DNA of 64,000 nucleotides from assembly GCF_900963305.1 (NCBI RefSeq), contig NC_042518.1, forward strand, positions 11,608,486-11,672,485. The letters are read 5' to 3'. The translations under genes were made by a program, and so were the position numbers. Below, in pieces: positions 1 through 15,700 of the stretch; position 1 is the first letter of the stretch, and every line of letters starts with the position of its first letter. The notes beneath the pieces are model-generated. The model was given only the letters and a program-made list of their open reading frames with translations, ran no database searches and had not been told where the DNA came from. This DNA is from Echeneis naucrates (lineage: Eukaryota > Chordata > Actinopteri > Carangiformes > Echeneidae).

Positions 1-125
1 CCAGAATACATCATATCAGTCTTTATTTGGTATGAGACAGTCGTCACATTCATTTCTCCACTTATCGATCATGGCAACAGCAGACTTGCACACTGTCACA
101 GTTTACAGATGTGCCATGCTCTCAC

Positions 126-443
126 CTCAGCTGTGTAGTCGACCTTGACCTTGGTGATCTGCCAGTAGCTGGGCTCAGTATGATCCTCTATCCAGGACTT
201 GCGGGTGAAGAGGCGGCCCACACCGAACATCCTCATGCCAGCCAGCAGGGAGAAGAGGCGGCTCTCCCTGCGGACATCCTCCCAGGCAAGAACCGGCAGC
301 TTCTTCCCCGTGAGTGGCCGCGTCATGGTGTCATAGTCCAGGGCGTACTTCTGGGATTCCCGTGGCCGGGACTTGAGCTCCCGGTACGCTCGGATCTTCC
401 GGGCCATCTCTGCTATGTGACGGATTTGTTTTTTCTTCACCAT
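126..443 (-). CDS. mrps34: Mitochondrial ribosomal protein S34, first coding exon (partial gene)
   Basis: This is the N-terminal 106 residues of mS34, a small-subunit protein of the mitochondrial ribosome. The start is ATG at 443-441. The protein begins MVKKKQIRHIAEMARKIRAY and carries the family signatures RPRESQ, YALDYDT, TRPLTGKKLPV, WEDVRRESRLF and LFTRKSW. It stops in register at VDYTAE, followed by a GTGAG splice donor at 125-121. I recall the human gene also breaking just after the DYTA segment. The remaining half of the protein (human about 218 residues) must lie left of position 1. An AATAAA on the minus strand at 22-27 falls inside what should be intron 1. In human, MRPS34 sits beside SPSB3, and here spsb3 is the next gene upstream on the same strand. 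Identity is confident; only the truncation by the window edge is a limit. Confidence 0.95.
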
Positions 444-601
444 GACTGTGGGATGTTACAGCAGCTCCTCCAAACCCCGGTCCGTCCTGCAACAGCAGGA
501 GATTCATATACTCACAGCTGGACCTGAAGTGGCTCCGGTGCCTGATAGTTACAGAGGAAGCCCTGACAGCCTGTCAGTCACTTTACTGGCCCTCAATAAT
601 A

Positions 602-682
602 GAGCTAACGGAGCTAACAGAGCTAACAGAACTAACCGAGCTAACCGAGCTAACAGAGCTAACAGAACTAACAGAGCTAACC
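602..682. repeat. Nine-copy 9-bp tandem array (GAGCTAACN)
   Basis: Nine head-to-tail copies of a 9-bp unit of the form GAGCTAACN, two of them with A for G at the third base (GAACTAACN). Because 9 is a multiple of 3 the array reads open as Arg/Thr-Ala-Asn repeats, which explains a spurious open frame on the plus strand. It lies about 160 bp upstream of the mrps34 start codon, in the 5' UTR or promoter. Confidence 0.9.
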
Positions 683-3604
683 TCAGCTATCTATTAGCTG
701 GTAAAATAACATCATTTCCAAACGGCAGCTGGTAAAGTTTCCCCGAGCCATTGATAATGTTTACGAATAACAATAATTTGTTTTATAATACCTGATACGG
801 AGAACTGGTTGTGCTTGACCTCAGCAAGCAAGCGAGGCACACAAACCTTGTCCGGCACCCTAAACGTTCCGTGAGTTCTGCAGACCAACTTCCGTTCCGT
901 CTGTTAACTTCGTTTAATCTATCAACAAAATAAACGGATAAATAATGAAACGATAATTAGTAATACTTGAAGAGTCCGATTAAAATATCTAAATGTATTT
1001 TAAACATGCATCAAATATCTTTTTACAATTTTTTATGACCGAAGGTATCTTATTACTTTGAAATCGTGGTCAAACATGAACCTTTTCACGTGTTAGAATT
1101 AAAATTGAATGGTTTTCAGAACAATACATGCAAGAATCATTAAAGATGCCCCAAAGATGAGGATTACTGCTGACCTCTCAAACATCCTTCCTTCTAACAT
1201 CTCTCCAGAACATTTCGAACAAGAGTTGTGTTTTAGTTTTTGTATGTTTACTTTTTTTTTTTAACTTATGAATTATCACACCTATAAAGCAAAGCGGTTG
1301 AATACCCTGTCCTGTTTTCATTTTAAAAGCTCATGCCCTACCCAATGTCACATGAATTGCACTCCAGTTTATGTATTTTTTTTTTCCTCATATGTTAATA
1401 TTGAAAATGGAAGCATTTAATAGAGCAATGTAGTAACCTACATCTATAGCCTACAACTATACTATTACAGATACAGCAAATCCTGGAGGTTACAAAGTAG
1501 TGGCAGTAATTCAGCATTCATTTTATTTTCAGCTGAAAATCATGCTGATCAGTTGTACAGAAAAAGGCCAGTAAAGGCCTTCACAGACAGTATTATTAAT
1601 GTTATGTAATATAGAAGAAACACTTAGAATTTTTCTCTTTACAGTATAACAGTAAGAAAAAGTGCATGGATGCATCATTATGAAGACAAATGCAGTGAAA
1701 GAAGTTTAAAAAAACATCTGCTGGACTAAAACTAACCTCTTTGTGGTTTCATCGCTGACTCTACAAAGAGGGAGTACTAATGAGTTATTACACAACTGGA
1801 CTGAATGAAGAGTCATGTCACTGCTCATTACTGATGAACATGGTCCTCTAGTACCATCACCACTGTTGTACCAGTGTGTCCATAACAGCACCCCACTCAT
1901 TCCTTATGAAAACCATTATCACACAAAATGCTTGCATTGCATAGTACCTTAAATCTTTGTGTACTTTCACCAAGACCTTGAGGGGTGAACATAATCAGAC
2001 ACTGGTGACTGAGACAGCAGTTGGCAACTGTGTAGCTTCAACACCTGGGTTAAACTATAGGAAAACTACTTATATTGTTATAGTTTGGTACAAAAAAATT
2101 TGAAACAAGGAATTATATATCTGACTGGAAACATTGTTCCTCTCCTTAGTCATTCATGACCAATGTGTGTGTAGATTGATCTTTTAACATCACTCAGCCC
2201 CTGTGTACTACAATGGTGACTGTAAAAGGTATATATTTTTTGACAGGTTTTCCCAGACTTATTAAAACATCTACAGAAATGTTGCAGACTCTACACTGTC
2301 CAACGTTTTAAGCCATGTTTAAAAGCTATATACACTGTTAGAAACACGTTAACATTCATACAGATAGCTGAGAGCAGCCTATTCTGTAGCACCAGTGCAA
2401 GAGGTTTATAAGCCATATTGGAACCAAAACGTTGTTGTTGAAACTTGCACTCATTAAAATCCAAGGTAATGAAATTTAAGCTGACCACAGCATGTTCTCT
2501 ATTGGGGAGGTTAGTGCCTTTCTACAGCCACATTTTAGGCAGAGGGGGGCTAAGCCATGAGAAAAGCCAAACAATGCAATTGCATAAACGTAAAAATACC
2601 CCAAAATTTTAAGATAAAACTGCTCATATTCTTCTTAGTCACTCAATAATGTTTAAAAAAAATTAAAAAGGTAACAGTGATGAAAGGTTGCTTGAAAGGT
2701 GCAAGAGTTTGAAATACATATTTATCTCCTGATAGAGTTTGAGAAGCTACACTGAACATTGCATTTTTTTTTACATCTTTTAGAAATAAAGAAATATTAG
2801 TGCCTACAAATAACTACCATGATTTCAACAAGATTTTGATGTTGCCATGACAGTAACAAATACAGCAACACTAGAAACATTTTTCCATAATCTGATGAAC
2901 AATCAGATGTGCATGAGTTAAAAACAGAGGGAAATTATTTAATTATTCAAGGGCTTAAAGATGCAAAGTGCACTCAGTTTAATTTCCTCTACATCCAACA
3001 TTTCTTTGTTGTCTTTTCTTTTCTGGGGGGGTGGGGGGTTTACCTTTTAGCTGTTGAGCTGTGTGGTAAGAAAAACGGAATACCAACTGAGTCTCGCTTT
3101 GGAAACCTGATAATTGCAGATGTCAGTAAAACAGATTACTCTGATAAACCATGGATAGCATTTAGGCTGAGAACAAACATTATTTGAAACAGAAAATACA
3201 GTCTATCATCACATGAAACCTCTTTTTCCAAATATACCAAGATGACCATTAAAATTTGGCCACGCTTTACTTCAGTGTTTCACTGTACAGTTTATGAATA
3301 ATAACACTGTATCTTTCAACTCATTACTGAAGCTGGTTTTGGGTACAGAGCGAATGATGAGAATGAAGACGCATGAATGGCATGAGAGAAGATCACAGTA
3401 ATAAAATGTGCAGGCAAACTTACTGCCATCACAGTTTTCTACCTACATACCACTCTCTGCTCAACTGACCCTGGTTCTTCTCTTCACTACTGTGTAACAC
3501 TGATGTTGAGGAAAGCTCAATGCAGGTAAGTAACACTAGATTAAATGCCTTAGGGCAATAACCTCTGCCAGTGTTGAAGAGGAGGTAGGATTCAAGCTGT
3601 CCAG
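683..3604. other. Non-coding: mrps34 upstream flank and spsb3 3' UTR/intergenic
   Basis: No reading frame here resembles a protein. The right part should be the 3' UTR of spsb3, which is transcribed leftward. One possible poly(A) signal on the minus strand is AATAAA at 1522-1527, which would give a UTR of about 2 kb; nearer ATTAAA variants exist, so the end is not fixed. Otherwise the stretch is AT-rich with short T-runs. Confidence 0.5.
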
Positions 3605-5937
3605 TCATGTCCAGCGGCATCTTTTTCTCTGACAGGCCTCAGGGTCAGACGTGCAACCTTCCGAGTCACTCTCAGAAGAGGATGGTCCAGCCAAGGGAGG
3701 GACAGGCAATGGTGAAGGGTGCTCGGGCCCATCTACACTTTCTTCTGTGGTGCCACTGTTGAGACTGAGCACCCAACCCAGTTTGTTGTGGAGCAACTGA
3801 CGAAGTCCTGGCGGCAGTGGCAACACGTCCAGGGTGTCTATACAGTCTGGCAGCAGCTGGCGAAGGCGAGCACAGCAAAGGTACAACAAGGAAGTGGGCG
3901 CAGAGCAGGATCTAATCACCTTCATGCTGCTCTTTGCCGCTGTGGAGCACGCCATTGGATAAAATCTCTTATTTTGAAGCTCTGTGGCAGCAACACCTAG
4001 ATCGAGAAAGGAGACACAAGTTTTCATTATCATGCATAATATCTTGTATTAACACTACAGAGCAAAGGATTCCCACTAAATACATGTGCACACATCTATT
4101 ATGCCTTTAAGTCCTACAGTTCTTCTTACGGGTGATGTATAAGATGAATAGAAACACGCTCTAAATTATTTGCTATGTATGTCAGTGTGCTTCATGCATG
4201 CAGCCACGAGGTTATGACTTCCAATTGTCCATTACTCAAATGCAATTATTAAAAGTTTGTAAATTTGAATGAAGTGCCAAGGAAACCACTAGCTCTGTGA
4301 CGACTAGAAGAATATTCTTGCTGATACAAACCTATACACTTTCGATTCTTGAAGAAAGTCAGTGTGCCATGCCAGGTGTCCAAATGGACTCCAATGATGG
4401 ACCCCTGTCCGAACCGAGAAGAAAAGTTCATCTTGTCTCCTTTATGATGCAACAAGCCTGAAAACAGAAAACAACAATAAATTATGTCTAACCTACATGA
4501 TAATCAGTTGGAGCAACCGTTGCTAAATGGTAGCATGTTGTGTTGTCTTACCAGTGTAGGAAAGACCCCAGCTGTCTGCATCTTTTCCTAACAGGCTGCA
4601 GAATGTGTGTCTGTATTTGTCTAGATTGACATCAGAAGTACCAATACCAACCATCTATAGAAAAAAAAAGAGTCATTTCAAAAACAAATAAGCTTGGCTG
4701 AAACAGTATGCATTTGCTGTACTTCGGATTTTTGGTTTTCTGTGGGACTACTTAACAACAGGTGAAGTACTTATATATAAGGATGTAATGAATAGATCTA
4801 TAGATCTTCACCATGTCTGTTCCATACACTGGGGATGTCATCTTGATTTCCCAGAAGTGCTGCCCTTCAGCCAATTCTTTGGAGCCACGGATTGCTGCTG
4901 TACCACAACTGTATTCGGAGTGGAAGTTCACTTTACGGTTGTCACAGCTCAGTAACGTTGCTGTTGAGCGGCTGTTGGTATCCCACGCCCAGTCAAATTC
5001 TAAAACATTACAAGTCATTCATTTATGGGAATAGTGAAAGCGAGGTACATTAATTGACTTCCCCTAATGTGAATGAACTAATTCATTTATAAAGGAATTA
5101 TTTATAAGAAATTATTTTCTGAACAAATCATACATGTTAGTACAACCTTACATCATAAATAGTAAAATTGGTTTTGGCTTGGAAGCCTGGAAATACTGCA
5201 GCTCTCTTGTACCTTGGTCATCCTCTCCACAGTGGCAGTCTTTGACTTGGTGAAAACCTCGTAGACGAGGGTTGTAACTGGTCTCAGCCTGAGAATCACA
5301 GCCACAGTAGGACTCTCCAGTGACAGGCACTGCGCTGGGGACAGGAGGGACCATCACTGCTGAAAAGTCCGCCTCAGAATCTGAATCACTGTACTTGAGA
5401 GCAGCAATACAGAGAGACATCAGCACTGGTTTAACGACCACACAGCGCTGATTCTGAGACTTGTTGTGATGAAAGTAAAAGGCAGACATTATAGCACATT
5501 TCTGTCTGTAGCAAAACAATTAGTTCTGATTCAAAGTAGGTAAACAACTTAGGCTTTCGCCTCAAGCCTGAGACATGAGCATCAACACACACATAGTATC
5601 AACAGCAGCAACCGGGAAACTGAAAGCTCTTAATAAGGCAGAAAACCTTAAGGTGAATTTTGCCAACCCACATGTGGCAGCACACAGTCACACTGGTACA
5701 CTGTTGCCTACAGTCCAAGCAAGTGGCATCATATGAGACCAAAAAAAAAAAAAAAAAAACTATGACACAAACTCTGACACTTCTCTTCAGCTGCTGTGTG
5801 TGTGCTCTTACCTCTAATCGATCATAGCTCCATTCCTCACTTTCAGAGGCCAACACAAGGCCCCGAGCATCAGCATCCTGTCTTATTCCCCCCCAGACAT
5901 ATCTCCAAGCACGACTGTTCCTGCTCCGTCTGGACAT
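3605..5937 (-). CDS. spsb3: SPRY domain and SOCS box protein 3
   Basis: Six coding exons, read right to left: 5937-5812, 5393-5213, 4999-4812, 4654-4552, 4457-4332 and 3996-3605, giving 371 residues (human about 355). SPSB3 is a substrate receptor for cullin-RING ubiquitin ligases; its SPRY domain binds the target and its SOCS box recruits Elongin B/C and Cullin 5. The start [11 protein letters not shown] matches the family N-terminus. Conserved blocks follow in order: [71 protein letters not shown] (SPRY core) and [32 protein letters not shown] and [15 protein letters not shown] form the SOCS-box region. The C-terminus ends CQRKRCRWT, nearly as in human. All junctions use GT-AG and keep phase. 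Translation starts in a GC-rich region with a likely non-coding first exon further right. Identity is very secure. Confidence 0.96.
5741..5759. repeat. Poly(A) tract in spsb3 intron 1
   Basis: A run of 19 A on the plus strand (poly-U in the spsb3 pre-mRNA), in intron 1. No other feature is seen. Confidence 0.85.
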
Positions 5938-7784
5938 GGCTGATAGAAGAAGCTCCAAGTCAGATCAAGCTTACTGCAGATGGAATAACAGCATCGGCTC
6001 AGCTGCTGAAAGAGAAATGACATGTCCTGACATCCACAGATATTGAAGATCTAAGACTTCCCAGATAAGGTTTAAACTGTTCAAGCAATTATGTTTATTC
6101 ATTTATTTTTTAAGAAAAAATTCTTACGTCGATAAAATCCGAATATTCTAAGATGATTCTATCTTGAAGTCTTGAGCTTCAGCGTTGTTTCATCTGATTT
6201 TGGGGAATCTTGACTGATCGCAATGATTTATTAAGCAATGTCATTTACAACATACCACCAATAACACTTGCACACACACAACTGCTTGGCCTGCGTGTTG
6301 TCACTGGTCTGCTTCAGCTCCGTAGGTCAATGCAATCGATAAAATCCATTTTAGCCTTTGTCGTGCTGATGTTGATATGCTAACTAGAGCCAGTTAGCCG
6401 CCTAGCCCAGCTAACAAGAGCAGCTACAGCTATTAACACGTTAGCCAGCTGCTACAACAAGGTCAGCTGCATCACAACTAAAGTCAGAGTGTTTCTACAT
6501 GTCGATACACCAGAGCATGTCACTGTTTAAGAGCTAGGTAAGGAGAGAAAGGGTCCCAGCGGACGCAGTAACTCGGCTGCTGATGCAGATTCAGACCTAT
6601 CGCAGAGTAGCTAGTTAGCTTTGGTTAGCAGCGCGCCTGCTAACCAGCCTCAGATTAAAGGACCGCATTAACTCTACCTGTCAGCCGTTCGCGCGAAATG
6701 CCCGCTAACACCGCAGGTCAGGTCCGCAGCTCCCAGAAGCCTCCGATCGCCACACGAGCGATGCGAGACAGTTGAATGAGCCGCTGGTGGAGCTTGGGTT
6801 TCCCCTGACCTACTTTAATGTGACCGTAAACAAAAACAGCCCGGCTCCTCTGTGGGAGCTCACCGCTCAGAGCTCCCGAGCTGGAAGTTCATCTGATCCA
6901 TCACAGCCCACTGAGGTGCTGACCGATGTTGTGAAACACGAAGATACACAAATACTGCACTTCATTATGCACATGTCAGACCATCTCTGACAATGTCAGC
7001 TGTTTTCTTAAAATCATCCTTTTCCACCTGGGGCCCTGTCAAGTCTACACTTATATTTTGGTTTTCAGTTCCTCTCTAAGGTCTTAAGCCCTGGAAGTAA
7101 CATTTTACAAAAAGATCAAAGATTTTTTTATGATTAAAAAAACATTAGAAAGCGTGTTAATTGTTCTGCATATAAAAAATACAGTTCTGACAAAAATGCA
7201 ATTCACGTTAGAGTAGGAATGTTGACATTAAAACTAAGACACCCTACATTTTAATTTTTACCCTGAAATAACTATCTATTATGAGCTAAACAATATAGTG
7301 CAGCACATTGAAAGCAGTCGTGTTTTAATGCTGCATCTGATGAGTGTGAACTGTGGGCATCATGTATATTCTGCAAGATGTTAATTTTATGTAAGTGTTT
7401 ATTGTTCAGCAAATTCTCAATCTCAAATCTGAGATTTTCAGCATTCAGTAAAATTTCAAAGACAAATAAGTGAAATAATTTCTTGTTTTTGTTCATCATC
7501 AAAAATAATAAGAACAAATAAACAGATAAAACTTCATATACCACAGGAATGTGACATGAACATTTGGAACATGACAGTATTTTTTACTATGAACATACTG
7601 TCTGTTTGATCGTCAAGGTAAAATTCCTTTTCAATCAACTTTCTTCAGGGGATTAAAACCACAAAAGTGTCCACAAAATAAACTCAGGACTATTTTCTAT
7701 TACAGCCATAACCTAGCCCAACTATAGTCTTAAAGCAAAAACACTGAAATATATTTAATGCAAAAAAACTGGCACCTTTTTAAA
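5938..7784. promoter_or_regulatory. spsb3 promoter/5' UTR region and tubulin 3' UTR
   Basis: The left part (about 6300-6760) is GC-richer and should hold the spsb3 promoter and first non-coding exon. It contains a perfect 10-bp palindrome TTCGCGCGAA at 6688-6697, an E2F-like sequence, and many GCTAAC/GTTAGC words between 6380 and 6710. The right part is the 3' UTR of the alpha-tubulin gene. A minus-strand AATAAA at 7398-7403 would end that transcript about 380 bases after its stop codon. The two genes are in tandem on the minus strand. No protein-like frame is visible. Confidence 0.55.
7398..7403 (-). terminator. Probable poly(A) signal of the alpha-tubulin gene
   Basis: AATAAA on the minus strand, about 380 bases past the tubulin stop codon. 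It is the first canonical hexamer I find downstream. Cleavage was not verified. Confidence 0.5.
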
Positions 7785-10514
<2,730 letters not shown>

Positions 10515-10517
<3 letters not shown>

Positions 10518-10690
10518 AATTTGTCGAGCTCGTGGAGCAGGAAGAAACGGTCTGACTTCGATCTTCTTCTTCACCGTGACGGTCACTGCGGCGTTTTTTT
10601 CTCTCCTTATAGCGGGAAAATATTGGTTGGATCTGATTGGTCGAGGGCGATACGAACTCTGTTCCTATTGGTCAATAAACCTTCCTTCCA
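10515..10690 (-). promoter_or_regulatory. Alpha-tubulin core promoter: TATA box and CCAAT boxes
   Basis: On the minus strand CTATAAGG places a TATA box at 10605-10611. Upstream of it lie three ATTGG words on the plus strand (CCAAT on the minus strand) near 10622, 10636 and 10668. The start codon at 10517 is roughly 60-90 bases below the expected transcription start. The arrangement fits a strong TATA plus CCAAT promoter and supports the placement of the single-codon first exon. Confidence 0.7.
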
Positions 10691-12799
10691 ATCAATATGG
10701 CATCAGGTTAGTTTACTTTTGACCATAACTATATTTTTCTCCGAAGGATAACATTTTTTTTAATTGCCATTTATCCAAGCAATATATTACTAATTATAAT
10801 AAACATGCACTTACAAGCTTTTGTTTATTTGAACAATGATTTGATAGTGTAGAAATGATCAGTGAAGGAACTACTGTCTTATTCATATTATTTTATTCCT
10901 CTTATTTGCTCTTTGGATTCCCATGTTAATATATTCATTACCTTTTTGAGGCAGTTTTAACTGTCCACACCATTGTTTGCCTCACATAACTTTGTGTCTG
11001 TGTAGACTTATATGTACCCGAGGTACATTGATATGAAAACATTTGTGAGTCATTTAGTAATACTTTGATCTGTTTTTCATATTCATATTGAAATGCTATG
11101 TTGAAAAAAATCATACAATCCTTTTCATATGCATAAAAACCGGTGACTCAACGTTAGGAAAAGAAGATGGACTCTGAATAACACATGTAAAAGTGTTACT
11201 GGAATTGTGCATACCTGAATTGGCAGCAGCTAGAGGACAAGAAAGGGGAAATTTGGGATTCTCTGAGGCTAATTTGAAGTTTGAATCTGAACATTTCATT
11301 GAATAAATCAATTCTCTTTTTAGAGAGTGTTTTGTTTGGATTACTGTGCAAATGGTGTTGCTTGATACCATTGGCTCTGTAGTTTTATGATAAATGTGCC
11401 ATATCTGAATAAATTACTTTATTGTGTATGGTGTTTATGACATCATGAAAACACCAACACCTTCAATCAGGAAATACAGAGAAAATGGTTAGGGTTTAAA
11501 TTAAAACATGTATTACTAATTTTACTGAATCCTTCAATACTTGATCTCATCAGAAATCTTAGTAAAGTCCTTTCTTCATTAAAAGGAATCCAGTTTAGTG
11601 ATCTGTAACAAAACCTTAGCATCAGCCTTAGCAACCAGGATTGTATAACTGTTGGTTAATGCCATGATGCTTCACTACTGTGTGTAAGAAAAATATGGGG
11701 CCATTGTCTTTAATTTATCTTTTATATTTAATTTACACATTTCAAACATTTTTATTCAAGATCAGATGTAGCAGATCATGGGCGATTTATCTAATTTGTG
11801 TCGGACTTAAAAGACTGGACAACAATGTTTTGGAGGAGGTTGAGTTTTATTTGGAAATCTGACAGGCATGGCTGAACAGTGAGCTCTCACCTTAAAACAA
11901 ACAAAAAAAAAAAACAAACAAAAAAAAAATAATAATAATTCAAGACAGCAGCACTACAGGTAAACGGTACTAGTGTTTGAGAATGTCATATTAAACATAA
12001 ATCCACTTGCAGGCATTGTGCACTCAGTTCGTTCACACACACACACGCACACGCACACGCACACACACACACACCTTTAATAATCACACTACATCCAGAG
12101 GAATTCCAAGCACTTTGAACAATTACCAACAGTGCATTTAATCTAACTATACACAGATAATTTATATATATTTTTACGTATATAGGGTAATCAATAAACA
12201 GTACTCCATTTAGACAGTTTCATCAAGTCAAAATCTTCATAGCTTTTCCATAAATAGTGAAAAAAAAAAGTCTCAACAGGTTCTCAACACTGTGATTCAA
12301 AAATGGTCCCCAAAAAAAACCATGAAAAAATAAAATGTTAATGTGCACAATTTTTCAGCAGTCTCAAAACAGAGTGACAATCAAAAACACCAACATAAAA
12401 CAAAACTCAAAAGAGGGAATGGGCAAAAGGGTAAACGTTGATACTCACACTCACAGCACAGACTGGTTACTACATTTACAGGAGGTGGAGGGACTCTGGA
12501 TTACTGTACAGGTTAAGATCAGACAACAAATCAGGCAGACTGTCCACACATTATCCCACAACAACCAATACATCTTCATGCCTGTTCTGTACGCACAGGA
12601 CCTGACAACTGGATGGCTTTAAACAATATGGATAGAACTTATCTACTGAGGACACAGGTGTCAAAGTCAACCACCACCATGTTTCTGTTTCCATCCCATC
12701 TTGTCAGACCCACAGGATGTAATGGAAGTAAGTGAAAATCTCCTATTTGTTCTTGCTGCTTTGATGTGGAATGAATGAGATGGTGTTTGATGCAGACAC
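10691..12799. other. Intergenic: tubulin upstream flank and atp6v0c 3' UTR
   Basis: No recognisable coding sequence. The right part is the 3' UTR of atp6v0c; a minus-strand AATAAA at 11846-11851 would end that transcript about 950 bases after the stop codon. It holds a CA-rich microsatellite and A-rich runs near 11895-11935. Confidence 0.5.
12034..12074. repeat. (CA)n microsatellite with CG interruptions
   Basis: About 41 bases of CACA repeat interrupted by three CG steps, in the probable 3' flank or 3' UTR of atp6v0c. Confidence 0.9.
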
Positions 12800-15700
12800 T
12801 TATTTTGTAGATAGAATGAGGGCCACGATGAGGCCATATAGCCCGAGCACCTCAGCAAAGATCAGGATCAGGATCATGCCCACAAAAAGCCTTGGCTGCT
12901 GAGCTGTTCCTCGCACCCCAGCATCGCCCACAATACCAATTGCAAACCCTGCTGCCAGACCACTGAGACCCACACTCAGACCGGCACCAAGATGCAGGAA
13001 ACTCCTGTTAGGGTGAGAAAACAGAACTGTCACAATATTAAATAAACAATAAACAGTACATCAACATCCAACCAAGTTCTGTGAAGTTATCTGGAAAATT
13101 TCTCCATTGAATTTGGATTTAATGCATTTGGATCAGTGGAAATTCACAATACAGGCATTAAAATCAGGCTAATCTGTGTCAACACACCTTAATTCAGTAC
13201 ATAAAAAGCACATTCAGTCTTGTTTTTGGACTAATACATATTCTGCTTATACAGATTACACCCATATCTTCTCCAACCTAAGTGCACCTGGTAAGAGATT
13301 TACAAAGCTGCCATCAGGGACCTTAAGGATCATACTGAGGTAAATCTTTAGCTTGTAAACTGCTCTGGAAATTCAACGATAAAACAACATAATATATAAA
13401 TATATTTATTTCATTTTTCCATTCTTTAAACATCATAAAATATTTGGTTATATTGTGAGTTAGGTAAAGTTTGTTTACATTTTGAAAGAAATAAATTGAA
13501 CTGCAGCTATCATAATAGGAACTTGAGGCTACTTGCAATATAGAAAAAATATGTATGTAGTCATAACAATATTCAGCTACATCAAATACTCCCCCCAATA
13601 GCTTATATGGAAATATTTAGGTTGTACAATACCTAGATATTACGTTTTGGCCCAAGCAAGTGTAGGTGGAGCCTAGGTACAGTCTATCATCACTTTATTT
13701 TCTGAAGGACACACAAACTTGCTACTGCCATAACATGAGCACTGAAAATCCAATTGTATTAAAAACACCAACATGAGCACTTTAAAGCAATATTGTACAT
13801 ATTATCAATGAACACCATCTGTTGGGCTAGCAGCTAAGATGCATAACAATTTTTTTCTCCTTCATTCCAGAAAGCAAGAAATGGTTTACTGGTTGCCCAG
13901 CATGAGCCTGATGAGGGAAATGTAACCTAAAGAAAGAAGTCCCATGGTTCAAGACCCAGATGTTTCACCTCAGAGTTGGTGGCAGTTAAAAGACAGTAAG
14001 CATTGGAGTTCTATTAATATCTGAATGAAGATTATTTGACTATCGTATGTCTTTTAGTAACTTGATGCCTTTATGACTATCTCTGAGCTTGACTTGTACA
14101 TTAATACTAAAATTGCTACTCAATTAAAAAGCACATAACCAATGTTTTATAGCAGACATTCATAAATGTGTTCTCAGTTGTCAATGTATGAACACAAATA
14201 AAAAGGTTCTTCTTACTTGTAAAGGTTGACTCTCTCAGAGATGTTGTTTGCTATCAGCACAGCCACCACCAGCCCGTAGATGGCGATGATACCCGCCATG
14301 ACCACAGGGATGATGGACTTCATGATGAGCTCCGGTCGCATCACAGACATGGCTGCAATTCCTGTACCGCTTTTTGCTGTTCCATACGCTGCTCCTAATG
14401 CTGAGGAAAGAAGAGAGACTGGTTGAAATTGTAGAACTGTTCCTCCAGTTGTCCCGCTTCCTAGAAGAGACTTCAAAATTATAAATGTAAAGCTTAAAAA
14501 TGTTCACAAACCAAGGGCTGACAGTGTGCAACTACTTTTAGGCTCATCCACACATCTTGCTATCGTGTATAAAACTACCCTCTTCCATTGATCTCTAATC
14601 ACTGAAAATACAAAATATTCTGTGTTGTGTTCAGGACAGAATAGGTTTGTTATATTGTTCTCAGCTCACAGATCTCACAATCATGCGATTCATCTCATTG
14701 CAGTCCACATCATGAGTTTTAGTTCATGCTCAGTAATGATTCCTCAATGCCTATCACTTACAGAAAGGAATCTTCACTTTCATGTAATGGTTGACCATCC
14801 AAGTTCCTTGTAATAAGAAATTTCCTGTGTTTAGCAATATTCTTTGTTAGTTGGTGGACACAGATACACACAGGCCAATTACTGATGATTACACATGACC
14901 TTGATGGCAACAGGAGGTGAGGCACTCAACAGAGGACCTGCTTACAATTAAAATCCACTGGAGAGTATGAATAAATTCTTCACACAGCCTTCAGCACTTT
15001 TCACTTGCTGTGGGAGTACTAACACATTTGAAGGTTACACAAGTAGTCATTAAAAAGCATTGTGTCAATACATTATGCGCCAACTTTACACAGCATGCTT
15101 TCTACTCACAGTACTCGAATCCCATTGTGCTTGTGTAACGAGTATGATCAGACAGCAATAGTTCTGCCTAGTGTTCCACAGTTTTTCACAGCTGTCAGAT
15201 ATTAGATGCTTGATTAAGCTGTCTTTAATGTTTAATAATTCATCCTTTCTTCACCTTCTTTCCCTAAACATTTGGTCAAGCGTTCCACTCTGTTCATAAT
15301 CAATATTTTTTTAATTCAAATCTGTGGAAATATTACATTAAAGAGCCTACACACAACCTACACATCAAGTGGCAGGAAATTGGAAACTCCAGGTATCCGT
15401 GTCAAAAACCGGTTAAATTGTTTTCCAGTTCTTTTTAATTTGTATCAGCCATACAAACTTTGCTTTGAATATCATATAACCCCTACAAAACTATACATCT
15501 AATGTCATCTATTCAGGTAGTGTTATACAACACTTGTGTTCAAGTGTATAGCAAAAACAACAGAAGTGAAATGTCCCAAAATTATTTTGAAAAGCAGAAA
15601 AGATGCTTATCCCTTTTGAGAAGAATCTAGATTATACTTTACAGCCGTTTTGTTGTTGCCTTTACATTAAATATGAAACGTAACACATTAAGCAGACCAA

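Noticed and set aside
111-735. Two plus-strand open frames, 111-527 and 442-735
   Set aside because: The first is antisense to mrps34 exon 1. The second is held open by the 9-bp tandem array, whose period is a multiple of three.
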